This document shows positions 9,940-21,451 of a stretch of 64,000 nucleotides of DNA, one piece after another; position 1 is the first letter of the stretch, and each line of letters opens with the position of its first letter. Source of the stretch: Prosapia bicincta (lineage: Eukaryota; Arthropoda; Insecta; Hemiptera; Cercopidae); contig JBAIZL010000010.1 of NCBI GenBank assembly GCA_036971475.1, forward strand, positions 3,798,469-3,862,468. Direction: 5' to 3'. A program made the position numbers and the translations under genes. The notes beneath the pieces are model-generated. The model did no database searches, was not told the DNA's origin, and was given only the letters and a program-made list of their open reading frames with translations.

Positions 9940-11540
9940 GTCGATGCAGAAATTATGGACCCCTGAGTTTGAAACTTTAACTACAAGTAAACCATTCGTG
10001 CTAGAAAAAACTATTCACACCATTAGTTAGCGTGTTTAATTCTGTGTTTACATATACAACCAAATTAGCATGATTTTTGTTAAACTTAGCTCAAGATATA
10101 AAAAAAATGTATGTTTTTATCACTCTTTTATTATTGAAGTTCAACTTTAAAGCATATCTACATTAAAACCATTGGTCCAATCTTTGTGAAATTTTTATAC
10201 CATAATATATGACTCATTAGCAACCTAAAAATGAAATTTTAAAATTTTATTTCATTTATTAGGGAAGTTGCTGTAGATTTAGTACAGCAACTTTATCTCA
10301 CGGCTCTTTTGTCCCATCAAACTGGTTTTTTACTTGTTTTAAAAAATAAAATCTCAGCATATAAAATTTATATTAACTGTTTATGTATAATTTTAAATTT
10401 GTTGTGTTACTGATTTTTATCTGATACAGGGGTAATATGCGCTGGAGCATGCAATCACCTCAGCTGCCCGAGGTGGAATTAGAGTACAGTCTGGTGACTA
10501 GTAGTCTGCCCAAGAACCCCCAGGGAGTCTAGCTCAAACCGACTCTGTTTAAAGTCAGATTTTAATATAAGAAACATATCCCATGTTGGATATGCTAGAA
10601 TGTGTTGGACATGCTAAAAAAATGCAGAAGACCACTACTGGGGAAAAGGCCGTCTTTGTGACAAAATTCCGCTTGTTGAACCAATCATAATCACAAATTT
10701 AGAAGGCTCAGATTCAGAAAATGATGATAGTAACACAGAAGTAGAAGATGACTTCTCTGATTATGAGGGTTAATAAAATTGTAAATATATATTGAATTAT
10801 GTATGTACATTTACAAAATAGTCTTTTTTAAAAACAAAAAACAAAAAAGCATTTTAAAATCTGCCGTTGGAGGTTCAAGTAAAAGCCCTCATGAAATGAG
10901 CTGATGGGAAATTTTCCTTACATACAAATCTGACTTTAAACAGAGTTGGTTTGAGCACGCCACCCTGGGTATCGCGGGTGGACTGGTAGGCACCAGACTA
11001 CTCTACTTTTATCTTGGGTGGCTGAGGAGATTGCACGCTCCAGCGCACATTACCCTGTACCAAATAAAAATAAAAAACGCCACCAATTCAAAATCACACA
11101 TAAACAGTTTATATAAGCTTTATATGTTGGGATGGTATTCTTTAAAGCAAGTTAAAAACCAGTTTGATCGGACAAAGGAGCCGTGAGATAAAGTTCCTGT
11201 ACTAAAACCACAGCAACTTCCTTAATCAAAGAGATAAAATTTTAAAATTGCAATTTTAGGTTACTAATGAGTCATATAGTGTGGTATAAAAATTTCACAA
11301 AGGTTAGACCAGTGATTATAATGTAGATATGCTTTAAAATTGAACTTCAATAAAAAAAAAAGAGTGTAAACCCCGTACTATATATATATATCTTGAGCTA
11401 AGTTTAACAAATTATTTTGTTTATATACATAAACACAGAATTAAACATGCTAATTAATGATGTGAATAGTTTTATTCTAGCATGAATGGTTCGCTTGTAG
11501 TTACAGCTCAAACTCAGGCGTCCATAATTTCTGCATTGAC
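9940..11540. mobile_element. 1.6-kb fold-back element with about 620-bp inverted arms
   Basis: The left end (gtcgatgcagaaattatgga) and right end (tccataatttctgcattgac) are inverted copies. The two arms stay alignable for about 620 bases each, through caaattagcatg / catgctaatt, cagcaacttta / taaagtt, and aatatgcgctggagcatgcaat / attgcacgctccagcgcac. They are separated by a unique centre at about 10560-10925, which contains a short open frame with an acidic tail (see next entry). The arms differ by scattered substitutions and small gaps, so the insertion is not very recent. Target duplications were not resolved. The superfamily is unknown; a fold-back DNA transposon, or two nested head-to-head copies, would both fit. 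Confidence 0.75.
10624..10773 (+). CDS. Short ORF in the centre of the fold-back element
   Basis: One frame encodes about 50 residues beginning AEDHYWGKGRLCDKIPLVEP and ending in a Ser/Asp/Glu-rich tail, SENDDSNTEVEDDFSDYEG, before taa at about 10771-10773. There is no in-frame ATG close upstream; a stop precedes it. It reads like the end of a transposon-encoded protein whose front has been lost, but I do not recognise the family. The composition is protein-like rather than random AT-rich sequence. Confidence 0.3.
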   Translation, partial: AEDHYWGKGRLCDKIPLVEPIIITNLEGSDSENDDSNTEVEDDFSDYEG

Positions 11541-11865
11541 ATTAGTAATTATAAATTTTAGTAAATTGATGTTACTTTATTAGAACATTATTGAAACAGT
11601 CTTACTTGTAATTTGAATAATGTTGTCTTTCTATAAAGTGAAAATATAGTTATGTACATTTGCACACAACCACACGCACATCCAAATAAAATCATAAACA
11701 AAATTATATATACCCGTCTATGTATAAAAAAGAATGTTTTTGGTCTTGCTCAATCTTCTTCATAACTGAAACCTAAACACCATTTTATATATAATACCAA
11801 GACACATTAAGGCACAAGCCATAATACTCTATCAACATTCCTACAGCCTCATCTTTTCAAAACAT

Positions 11866-14120
11866 GAGGTAAGCCTCTATATAAAAACCTTCACTTATAT
11901 TACAAATACTACATAGACTCGAGGTAAGCCTCTATATAAAAACCTTCACTTATATTACAAATACTAAATAGACTCGAAGTAAGCCTCTATATAAAAACCT
12001 TCACTTATATTACAAATACTACATAGACTCGAGGTAAGCCTCTATATAAAAACCTTCACTTATATTACATATACTACATAGACTCGAGGTAAGCCTCTAT
12101 ATAAAAACCTTCACTTATATTACAAATACTACATAGACTCGAGGTAAGCCTCTATATAAAAACCTTCACTTATATTACAAATAGTACATAGACTCGAGGT
12201 AAGCCTCTATATAAAAACCTTCACTTATATTACAAATAGTACATAGACTCGAGGTAAGCCTCTATATAAAAACCTTCACTTATATTACATATGCTACATA
12301 GACTCGAGGTAAGCCTCTATATAAAAACCATCACTTATATTACAAATACTACATAGACTCGAGGTAAGCCTCTATATAAAAACCTTCACTTATATTACAA
12401 ATAGTACATAGACTCGAGGTAAGCCTCTATATAAAAACCTTCACTTATATTACATATACTACATAGACTCGAGGTAAGCCTCTATATAAAAACCATCACT
12501 TATATTACAAATACTACATAGACTCGAGGTAAGCTTCTATATAAAAACCTTCACTTATATTACAAATACTACATAGACTCGAGGTAAGCCTCTATATAAA
12601 AACCTTCACTTATATTACAAATACTAAATAGACTCGAAGTAAGCCTCTATATAAAAACCTTCACTTATATTACAAATACTACATAGACTCGAGGTAAGCC
12701 TCTATATAAAAACCTTCACTTATATTACATATACTACATAGACTCGAGGTAAGCCTCTATATAAAAACCTTCACTTATATTACAAATACTACATAGACTC
12801 GAGGTAAGCCTCTATATAAAAACCTTCACTTATATTACAAATAGTACATAGACTCGAGGTAAGCCTCTATATAAAAACCTTCACTTATATTACAAATAGT
12901 ACATAGACTCGAGGTAAGCCTCTATATAAAAACCTTCACTTATATTACAAATAGTACATAGACTCGAGGTAAGCCTCTATATAAAAACCTTCACTTATAT
13001 TACAAATACTACATAGACTCGAGGTAAGCCTCTATATAAAAACCTTCACTTATATTACAAATAGTACATAGACTCGAGGTAAGCCTCTATATAAAAACCT
13101 TCCCTTATATTACAAATAGTACATAGACTCGAGGTAATCCTCTATATAAAAACCTTCACTTATATTACAAATAGTACATAGACTCGAGGTAAGCCTCTAT
13201 ATAAAAACCTTCACTTATATTACAAATACTACATAGACTCGAGGTAAGCCTCTATATAAAAACCTTCACTTATATTACAAATACTACATAGACTCGAGGT
13301 AAGCCTCTATATAAAAACCTTCACTTATATTACAAATACTACATAGACTCGAGGTAAGCTTCTATATAAAAACCATCACTTATATTACAAATACTACATA
13401 GACTCGAGGTAAGCCTCTATATAAAAACCTTCACTTATATTACAAATAGTACATAGACTCGAGGTAAGCCTCTATATAAAAACCTTCACTTATATTACAA
13501 ATACTAAATAGACTCGAAGTAAGCCTCTATATAAAAACCTTCACTTATATTACAAATACTACATAGACTCGAGGTAAGCCTCTATATAAAAACCTTCACT
13601 TATATTACAAATACTACATAGACTCGAGGTAAGCCTCTATATAAAAACCTTCACTTATATTACAAATACTACATAGACTCGAGGTAAGCCTCTATATAAA
13701 AACCTTCACTTATATTACAAATACTACATAGACTCGAGGTAAGCCTCTATATAAAAACCTTCACTTATATTACATATACTACATAGACTCGAGGTAAGCC
13801 TCTATATAAAAACCTTCACTTATATTACAAATACTACATAGACTCGAGGTAAGCCTCTATATAAAAACCTTCACTTATATTACATATACTACATAGACTC
13901 GAGGTAAGCCTCTATATAAAAACCTTCACTTATATTACAAATACTAAATAGACTCGAGGTAAGCCTCTATATAAAAACCCTCACTTATATTACAAATACT
14001 ACATAGACTCGAGGTAAGCCTCTATATAAAAACCTTCACTTATATTACAAATACTACATAGACTCGAGGTAAGCCTCTATATAAAAACCCTCACTTATAT
14101 TACAAATACTAGATAGACTC
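11866..14120 (+). repeat. 55-bp minisatellite, 41 copies
   Basis: The unit starts gaggtaagcctctatataaa, continues aaccttcacttatattacaa and ends with atactacatagactc. The total of 2255 bases is exactly 41 x 55. Units are nearly identical; common variants are atagtacatag, atactaaatag, ttacatatac, ccatcac and gaagtaagcc. The array begins after aaaacat and ends where the last unit reads agatagactc and passes into agtaaaagc. Each unit contains the small inverted repeat gagg-taag-cctc and the junction makes ctcgag. It lies inside a PDE11 intron. Confidence 0.97.
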
Positions 14121-14274
14121 AGTAAAAGCAAAGAACTTGATACAGCAATACAAAATCAATGACAGACCCAAAGAGGACACAGGAGGTGTGAAACCTTTCT
14201 CAGGATATAGCTTTTATGTCTATATCCATCAAACGGCGCATGAGAATTAAAATTTGTTGATTCCATCTTCACGT

Positions 14275-14335
14275 GAGCTACGGTCTGAGTTGACAAAGGG
14301 ACACATCTCCCGAAACGGCCGTCCTCAACAAGCAA
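14275..14335 (+). ncRNA. Hammerhead-ribozyme-like sequence, core mutated
   Basis: The sequence tctgag, ttgacaa, agggacacatctccc, gaaa, cggccgtc, ctcaac can be folded as three helices around a hammerhead-type core. TGAG pairs with CTCA (helix I), GGGA with TCCC (helix II), and acg/cgt forms a short helix III ending in GTC, the usual cleavage triplet. The expected CTGANGA reads TTGACAA, so two core positions are changed and the copy is probably inactive. Such motifs are known at the ends of Penelope-like elements and retrozymes. This is pattern reading by eye, not a structural search. Confidence 0.35.
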
Positions 14336-16572
14336 AGTAAGTGCTACTATAGGCAAGTTTAAAACATTTAAAAATGTTTAGAATTAAAATATGCATCAAG
14401 AGAGAGTTTTTAACAGTGAGATCATGTAAGATGTAAGTTCTCACATTCCTCTAGATCCTGCCTTCTGACGATTTGTAAAAGCAGTATAAATTTTGCATTA
14501 TAAAATACAAAATCAGTAGAATAATAGTAAATTTCATGCAACATTTTGACTGAGTCAATAAAATTGATTAGGAGTTGGTTGGGACAGATATGCTGTGATT
14601 ATTTCCAGCATTAGAGAAACTAACGCTAATGAGATTCATAAAGAAGCTGTTTATAGTTCTCTATGCATATGCCAAACCGTTCATTTATTCTATTTCAAAA
14701 TTAATGTTCAAAATGCACTCGGAAATATGAAGGAGTTAGCACTGTTTTTTATGCTTCTGGAAAACAAAATTATGTATCAAAAAAATTCCAAAGAACCAGA
14801 TTAAGGATGACTCTAAAACACATTAGGTCAAATGCCATAAAACTATTGTAGACTTTCAAGATGATTCCACTATACAAGAGGTAATGAAAATGTCAGGCTT
14901 GCAGGATCACCAAATCTAAGCTATCTAAAGCTAATTGCTTATTAAATAGCATTTATAATTTCAACTTCATTATTACAACACAGTGGCACACTGAAGTGGG
15001 GTCATATTGAAGAAAAATTAAGTATGTTCAATACTTACTATCTCTTCATCAGGTCTAAAGAATGAATTTTCCTGTGGTGCAGTAAATAACTGTATGTCGA
15101 ACTCTTTAATTTTATCAAAGCCAGACTCAAAACCATTAAGAGAAAGTGTAGAGCCTCTGTTTGGTAAATATGCTTCATTAGTACATCAAAATCAAGACTC
15201 AATGTTTTGATGGTTGTTAATAAAATCTAATCTATCAAGAACACAAATGACTACACCGATTTCAAAATTCTTAATACAGCTATTTAAGCTTTGTTGAATT
15301 GCATTAGCTTAACATTTGTTATATCTAAGCATATAAACTATCGAAGACATTTTCCCAAATTTTAATACCAAAGAGTTTCTCAGCATTGAGAAGAATAAAA
15401 AATTGAATGAGAATTGAGAATTACAGAGGAAATACAGAATAAGCTTGCCTTATTCTATATGTATAAAGAAATAAATATTAACATTGAGAAGAATATAAGC
15501 AAGTTTGCAGCTAAAAACTAAATAAATAAAACAGAGATTGGGCTTGGTTTTGTAAGTTAAAATAGTAGAAAAAAGGTATTATTTTATTTTTAAATTTAGC
15601 AATTTGAGTATTTATAATAACTACTTTTATCCGTATAACATAAATTTAAACTGTATTTGAACTTCTTTAAATTGTACATATTGTACAATTGTCCTTATTA
15701 AGTAACAAACAATATATTTTTGCTAATAACAGCCTCATAAACTCTTATACAACATTTCAAACAATGCTACTTTCCCAACCCTATTCAAAACCTAAGTCAG
15801 GCCATAGTTTAAAAAAGTCCTCACCTCCCAAAGCTTTCTACCTTGTAAACCAACAAACTCATGCTTTAGGATATTGTAAATGTTTTTATTATCTATTCTT
15901 ATAACCATAATTCTAGATAATTAAAAATAATTCTAAAGCAAACTTTAAATTCCGTCAATTTTAAACTGTTAATACAACTTTCAAAACTATTCCATTTTCA
16001 ATCAAACCATTTCTAACACCATATATTTACTATCTTCCTTTATTTTTCTCCCTATCAATATTTTTAACATTTAGATCAGGGCTGTCCAAATATCTGCATA
16101 TAAAACTTTGTAAAGGAGTGAGATCTGTCAGAGGCATTATAACATGTAGGTAGAAATCTTTCCAATTGTCTGTTAAACTTTAAATAAATTTAATTTTAAA
16201 TTCTACATATTTTACAAAATATTAGTTTCTTGCTGCACATTGAAAAAATGTCTTCTTCAGTCAACATTTTCATTATTTCATGATATGATTTTCATGTATG
16301 ATACTTAGACCATACATTTTACAAGTGTTAATTCAAGATTCTTGCAGTTATTAGTCCTACTTAATGACTGTCAGATTAACAAAAAGTATGTTTTCCTGTG
16401 ACTAAAATTTTACAAAGTGTATCACACCTTCATATTGTTGCAGTGACCTGTAACTTCACCCAAAAGAAAGAGATGCAGCCCCCAACTTTTAGTTTGGTCA
16501 GCTCTGATTTATACATTTCACGGCATGAAAAAAATTTTATATGATAACTGAAAAATAACTCTTCTGTTTCAG

Positions 16573-16742
16573 CAAGGGCACAATATCTTTAGTCAGCTAA
16601 CAAACAGTGAATACAAACAAGTGCTTAGCTATGTCAAACACTGTATCCTGGCAACAGACCTAGCAAGATTCTTCCCTTACAAAAGTCGATTACAGCAGCT
16701 TGTGGCTAATAACACTTTTTCATGGGCAAATCCAGAACATAG
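16573..16742 (+). CDS. Pde11: PDE11 exon: catalytic domain middle
   Basis: The acceptor is cttctgtttcag and the donor gtatac, a weaker but acceptable GT site. The exon starts in phase 0 and leaves AG of a split Arg codon. It encodes QGHNIFSQLTNSEYKQVL, then KHCILATDLARFFPYKSRL and TFSWANPEHR. The ILQQ of the previous exon followed by QGHNIFS continues the family alignment without a gap, confirming that no exon is missing between them. ILATDL is the conserved helix facing the metal site. Confidence 0.93.
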
Positions 16743-17359
16743 GTATACTATAGTTACTATAACTATTTCTTATGGTATCAAGAATAGCAATAAAATTGTA
16801 ATATACTATATAACTTTAGGCATGCTAAATTTAACTTAATTGTGTTATTCTAAATCTAAATTTTAATTGTTTGAAAAAACATTCTTCCTAGTTTAAATAA
16901 TTTAAAGCAATAAAGATTTTTTTTCACTGACTTACACTTTATAACAATACTGATTTTAAATTTAAATTGCATTTCCCTCTTTCTATCACAAAGTTCATTC
17001 TTGAGAATTTTATTGTCTACGACAATCAACAAAACTTCCAACGTTTTACAACTTGACTAATTATTGACTTACTGAACTTATACTTTAAATAAATTTATAA
17101 AAAACTTACTGAAACAAAATATTGTCAATCACACTAATTGATCTTGCTCAGTGTTGGGTTGCTTGAAGGCTGTTGTCTAGGTGGCAGTGGTTCAAGACAG
17201 ATTTTCTATAATCTAATTGGAAAGGGTATGCTATCCCTATTGGCTTAGTTGATTTAATGTTTTTGTTTGTCCTTTGGTATAATTGTATTTATCATATTGT
17301 TTTTGTATTTTGATGAGAGAGGGATTTGTATTTTGATGATGAGACAGGGAAAACAAATA

Positions 17360-18218
17360 CAGTAAACTCCCGATTATCCGTGGAATAGGGTGGCCCAGCA
17401 ACGCCGGATAACGAATTCCCCGGATAATCCGCTATGAACAAAGAATACGTAAAACGATCGATAATTGATTATTATACCATAAGTTACACAAATAATAACC
17501 CCGGTTAATGTAATTCACAAATAATCTTCAGAGGACAAAATAAATACAGAAAATAATTTAAAATGTCGATGTATTTGACGGATTATAACATGTACATTTA
17601 TATGTCTAACTATTTACAATACGTACATAAGTATATGTCAAAAGTAAGTATGTATGTACATATGTAATTTCCTTTACACATAATACTTTCACTTTTTAAC
17701 AAAAAAATCTGTCACTTTCGTCTGTTTTTTCGTGAGCATTGATTTAGCTTTAATGTAAATTTCTTGAGAACCATTTTGTCGCACAGTGTTTAATTGTGTC
17801 ACAAAGCCATAAAGATCGATAATGTATATGACAGACATGGATAAGCAATGTCATGTCCTAGGCTATTTATAGCTGAGATTAGCTGACATTTGTTTACAAT
17901 CTTATGATACACATTAGGTTTTCGGGCGTCCAACCATTTTGTCATTGTCTCTTATATACAGTAATCTGCTCGCCCCTTTTATTTAGCTGGCTTGCATCGG
18001 GATGCTTCCCTTTCAATGTAAGAATTAGTATGTACATATCTATTACCTTCATCTTAACTTCTATTAAGCCGTATATGTATTTACGTCGTAATTCAAAGTT
18101 TGGAAATTTAAACACATGAATCTGATTGGAATAAAAAACGGATATTTGTAAAACAATGGCAGACCCCGGATAATCCGCAAAGCGGTTAATCCGCCCATGG
18201 ATAATCGAGAGTTTACTG
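17360..18218. mobile_element. Tigger/pogo-type non-autonomous element (859 bp)
   Basis: The left end is cagtaaactcccgattatcc and the right end is the inverse of cagtaaactctcgattatcc. Both are directly flanked by TA (17358-17359 and 18219-18220), the target of Tc1/mariner and pogo elements. Sub-terminal copies of ggataatccgc face each other inside the ends (17420 region and 18168-18195). No transposase-length frame was found. The terminal CAGT...GATTATCCG sequence is the type seen in Tigger elements. Confidence 0.85.
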
Positions 18219-18760
18219 TACATACATTACCATTCATAAACAAAACAACAAACAAAATAGCCCGCAAATTTCAAAAATAGGATACAAAATAGCATACAAA
18301 ACTAATAACAAGTTACAATACAAAATACAACACAACACCAACAAAAAACTACAAGCACCAGGCATATACAAACTGAACTGCAACGAATGTAACAAATTCT
18401 ACATTGTACAGGTCGCAGCTTTAAACAAAGTATCGAGAAACACCAACTCAACATTTTAGAATCACATAACAGAAACAGGACACAAATACACAGACATTTA
18501 CCGTAACCTAGGAATCCTACACATCAACAAAAAAGGACCACATCTCAACACACTAGAATAATATGAATTTTACAGGCACACAAAAACACAAAGTACAGAC
18601 ATATTAAATGAACAAACACAATACAAATCACACATACTCTTTGATACTATCGAAAACCTACCTTTAAAACCGTCACCGCTTAACCCAACATCTCCAAGCA
18701 GAAGACACTGATGAAAATCAGCATATAGCGATCAAAAACATTCTGTCTCAGTAAGTTTTA
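18219..18760 (+). pseudogene. Penelope-like element, GIY-YIG endonuclease and 3' end, decayed
   Basis: The plus strand reads, with interruptions, INKTTNKIARKFQK, then LQAPGIYKLNCNECNKFYIV, then ITETGHKYTDIYRNLGILHI, NKKGPHLNTLE and TQYKSHILFDTIENLPLKP, and stops at tga near 18710. The first block is the GIY-YIG region with its two cysteines; the expected YIGQTGR core is degraded to YIVQVAA. In-frame stops interrupt it (for example after STF and after NTLE), so it is inactive. The final codons overlap a CTGATGA sequence (18708-18714) that resembles a decayed hammerhead core. A near-identical 3' end occurs at 22847-22995, so these are two copies of one family. Confidence 0.8.
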
Positions 18761-19159
18761 ACAAATTTACTAAATTCAAAGTTCGGATAGTGATAAACTA
18801 TTGTTTAAGTGATTAACATAAAGCATAGTTAAAAAAGGAAAATGTAAAACACGAGCCAATAAATACACAGTCGAACGTTATATTTAAAAGTTTAAAATTA
18901 TTAAGTATTTGAACCAATAAAAACCGACGTCTGAAGAGGTGGATAACGAACTCAAAGTTTGAGCGAACAGTACAATTTAAGTTTTGAAAATGGAGTTACT
19001 CTGAAACGCATCAATAGAGGAAAATATTGAATCATTAGGTATGGCAGAAAACTACTGAAACATATAGAAATATTCCTAACAGAAATGAAGATGAGTTGAG
19101 TATAGTTATAATTTCAACATACATTATTTTTATAAAGATTAGAGAGTATTTTTACACAC

Positions 19160-19180
19160 ATAGATATCTATCTATCTATA

Positions 19181-19248
<68 letters not shown>
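19160..19248 (+). repeat. (TA)n / (TATC)n microsatellite
   Basis: A short tatc-type run passes into about 35 TA units directly against the left end of the pogo-type element. Confidence 0.95.
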
Positions 19249-19249
<1 letters not shown>

Positions 19250-21170
19250 CTTCGAATTTAAGATGATCTTGAATTTAAAACGCACCCTGTTTAAAAAAAA
19301 AATTAAAAATATCGAAATTAAGATGCACTAATGTTTAACTATGTATTTAGAAATCGATTTTTTGTAAGAAATAAAAGTACCCAATGGAAATAAGAAAAAC
19401 TATATTAGGTAGACCCATAAACATTAATTAACATTAAAGTACATACTTGTTACAGTAACATTTCAGTAACAGTTAACAGTAGTAAAAACCACAAAACCAA
19501 GTTCTAGACTAGTTCACAAAAACTAGTCATCACTAAATACCGTAAGTAATCTCGTTAGATTTCTAATTGCGTTGTTCAATCTAAATTGTTTTGTCGTCGT
19601 CGATAGTTACATCAGAGTTTGATGTTGAATCAGATTCGCTTGCATTACCGTCATTCCAAAGGACATCATCTTCAAATCATCCAACGCATTCGACAAACAG
19701 CACTTCAAAAAGGATTTAGTGATGATTGCAGGAGGCAAATCTTTCCAATATTTAGGAACCTGTTGCACTACCGTAGCTGCTGAAGCTCGTTTCATTTTTC
19801 TGGTTGGTGTCAAGGGATGGTCATATTCACCCAACCACTGATTGTATTGTGCACGAATACAATCTTTAAAGGATTTATTAATCCCAATATCAAGTGGCTG
19901 TAACTGGCTTGTCATACCACCAGAAATTACTACTAAATCACATTTTTTCATTTGTCAATTTTATTTGCCAAATGACTACAAAATACATCCATCTCCAACA
20001 TACAACTGAGTACAACTGGTCTCGTTTTAGGAGTACAACTGGTCTACACTCCCACACACACTCTAACCAATCTATCATAAGTTCATTCGTTATCCAGGCA
20101 CTTTTTTTGTGCTCGAACAATTTCGTCACAACAGAACGTTTCTTTTGGTATAGTTTTCCTGTTCAGAATTACATAACAGTGATAGTAATTCCATCCATAC
20201 GGCGATAGTTTTGTTGCCATCAGCAGTAGCACTTAACATAACTGTAACTCTTAACTTTTCATATCCAATTGTTTTTACTGTAATTTGTTTCTGTCCCTTT
20301 TCACTTACAGTGTGATTTCGTGTCGTGTCAAATAAAAACAGCAACTTAATCAGCATTACTGATTTGATTAAGAGGGTATTGTTTCTTCAATCAAAGTTGT
20401 AGTAAGTAACGTTGATATTACACCAATTTATCCTCATAATCAGATGGTAGCTTCTGGCAAATGGTGATTCTACGAGGTAATAACAGACATTGTCTCTTTA
20501 TGAATTGTTTACACCATCCACGACTAGCTTGAAATTGAAGACATGTTGTGAACCAATTAAAAGAACCAATGTCTTTGGCTTTTAACATTAATGGTTCTTG
20601 TGTTACAGGAAGTCCTTGTGCCCGAAGTTCCTTGAAGTACGTTAAAACATCAGCATTGATTTTCAGATATTATCCTTGTTTTGGTCTCAAAAAAGATTTT
20701 TTTTCCAGTTACACTGGAATAACTTACTTTTCATACTACGGCAAGGACACACACTCACTTCGTTTACTGTAAACTGTCTACCAGCTTCACGATTTCCAAA
20801 CTTATCTGCACATAAAATAACCTTATACTCAAATTCTGCATCGTATGTGCAACATTTTTCCATGGTAACCGAACGAATAACAGAGTACAACTGAACGAGC
20901 CATTATAACTACATGTAGGCCTACTAAGGTATTCGGGTAAGACAGTAGTCTATTTACCAAGATAGTGGATGAGTCATTTCCTGTTATTGATGCTTATCGA
21001 CGGTCCGTTTCCTCATGTATAGCTAAATCAACTGAAGACTACAATATCTCCACAATAATAATATTTCCGTTTACTCGTGTATCTGCCACCTAGTACCTCG
21101 AATTTAAGAAACTTTTGCCCCTCATTTTGTGAAAAAAGGTGAGTTTTAAACATATAGTTATTATCTGAAG
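19250..21170. mobile_element. pogo/Jerky-type DNA transposon, decayed
   Basis: A minus-strand transposase remnant (next entry) lies between a left sequence starting cttcgaatttaagatgat and a right sequence ending ggtgagttttaaac...atctgaag, which can be read as a degraded inverse of the left end. Both are next to TA. The terminal match is weak, so the limits are tentative. The size, about 1.9 kb, suits a complete pogo element. Confidence 0.55.
19607..20890 (-). pseudogene. pogo-type transposase (Jerky/POGK-like), frameshifted
   Basis: Domains appear in order on the minus strand. At 20860-20760 is the helix-turn-helix (YDAEFEYKVILCADKFGNREAGRQF). A CENP-B-like DNA-binding part at about 20660-20400 reads SFNWFTTCLQFQASRGWCKQF and KLPSDYEDK in other frames. 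The start of the DDE domain at 20330-20215 reads VSEKGQKQITVKTIGYEKLR and LSATADGNKT. The end of the DDE domain at 19951-19607 reads SGGMTSQLQPLDIGINKSF and LKCCLSNALDDL. Pieces are in at least three frames with stops between, so no active transposase can be made. The family cuts and pastes at TA sites. Confidence 0.85.
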
Positions 21171-21272
21171 TACATCTGTTCATTTTTCAGTGTATAAACT
21201 CACAATTCCTACGTTTCGCTAGAATCTCATCTAGCATTGACGAGGTGAACCCAACAATAGTTGAAGTGTTTC

Positions 21273-21274
<2 letters not shown>

Positions 21275-21311
<37 letters not shown>
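21275..21311 (+). repeat. (TA)n microsatellite near a PDE11 acceptor
   Basis: About 18 TA units end 28 bases before the exon at 21340. Confidence 0.95.
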
Positions 21312-21313
<2 letters not shown>

Positions 21314-21339
21314 AAATTAATAATCTACATTTTGTCTAG

Positions 21340-21451
21340 ATTGTTAATACAAGCAATGACAATGACGGCAAGTGACCTATCAGCCAGTGCCAAACCATGG
21401 GAACTACAAGTTAAAACGGCACAAGTAATTTTTCAAGAGTTTTATGAACAG
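21340..21451 (+). CDS. Pde11: PDE11 exon: second metal Asp and catalytic core
   Basis: After acceptor tttgtctag the first base completes the Arg codon split from the exon at 16742, and the exon ends in phase 0 before gtgagt. The product is LLIQAMTMTASDLSASAKPW followed by ELQVKTAQVIFQEFYEQ. The Asp of TASDLSA corresponds to the conserved aspartate that completes the metal site in class I phosphodiesterases. SASAKPW is the PDE11 form of the sequence. The 112-base exon is fully open. Confidence 0.93.

Larger units (their letters stand above)
9632..16572 (+). other. PDE11 intron, 6.9 kb, with fold-back element and 55-bp array
   Basis: This intron runs from gtaagg to ctgtttcag. It contains the fold-back element at 9940-11540, the 55-bp minisatellite at 11866-14120 and a hammerhead-like sequence near 14275-14335. 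From about 14340 to 16570 I find only AT-rich sequence without convincing exons or elements. Confidence 0.75.
16743..21339 (+). other. PDE11 intron, 4.6 kb, with DNA transposons
   Basis: The intron runs from gtatac to ttttgtctag. It contains the Tigger-like element at 17360-18218, a Penelope-like 3' fragment at about 18220-18760, a TA-rich array at 19160-19248, the pogo-type element at about 19250-21170 and a second TA array at 21275-21311. The remaining sequence, about 16743-17357 and 18760-19150, is AT-rich with no recognised feature. Confidence 0.75.

Noticed and set aside
11866..14120. CRISPR-like array
   Set aside because: There are no unique spacers; the whole 55-bp unit repeats, and the context is a eukaryotic intron.
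17904..18267. Overlapping frames inside the Tigger-type element
   Set aside because: No transposase motifs; they disagree with each other and lie in a non-autonomous element.
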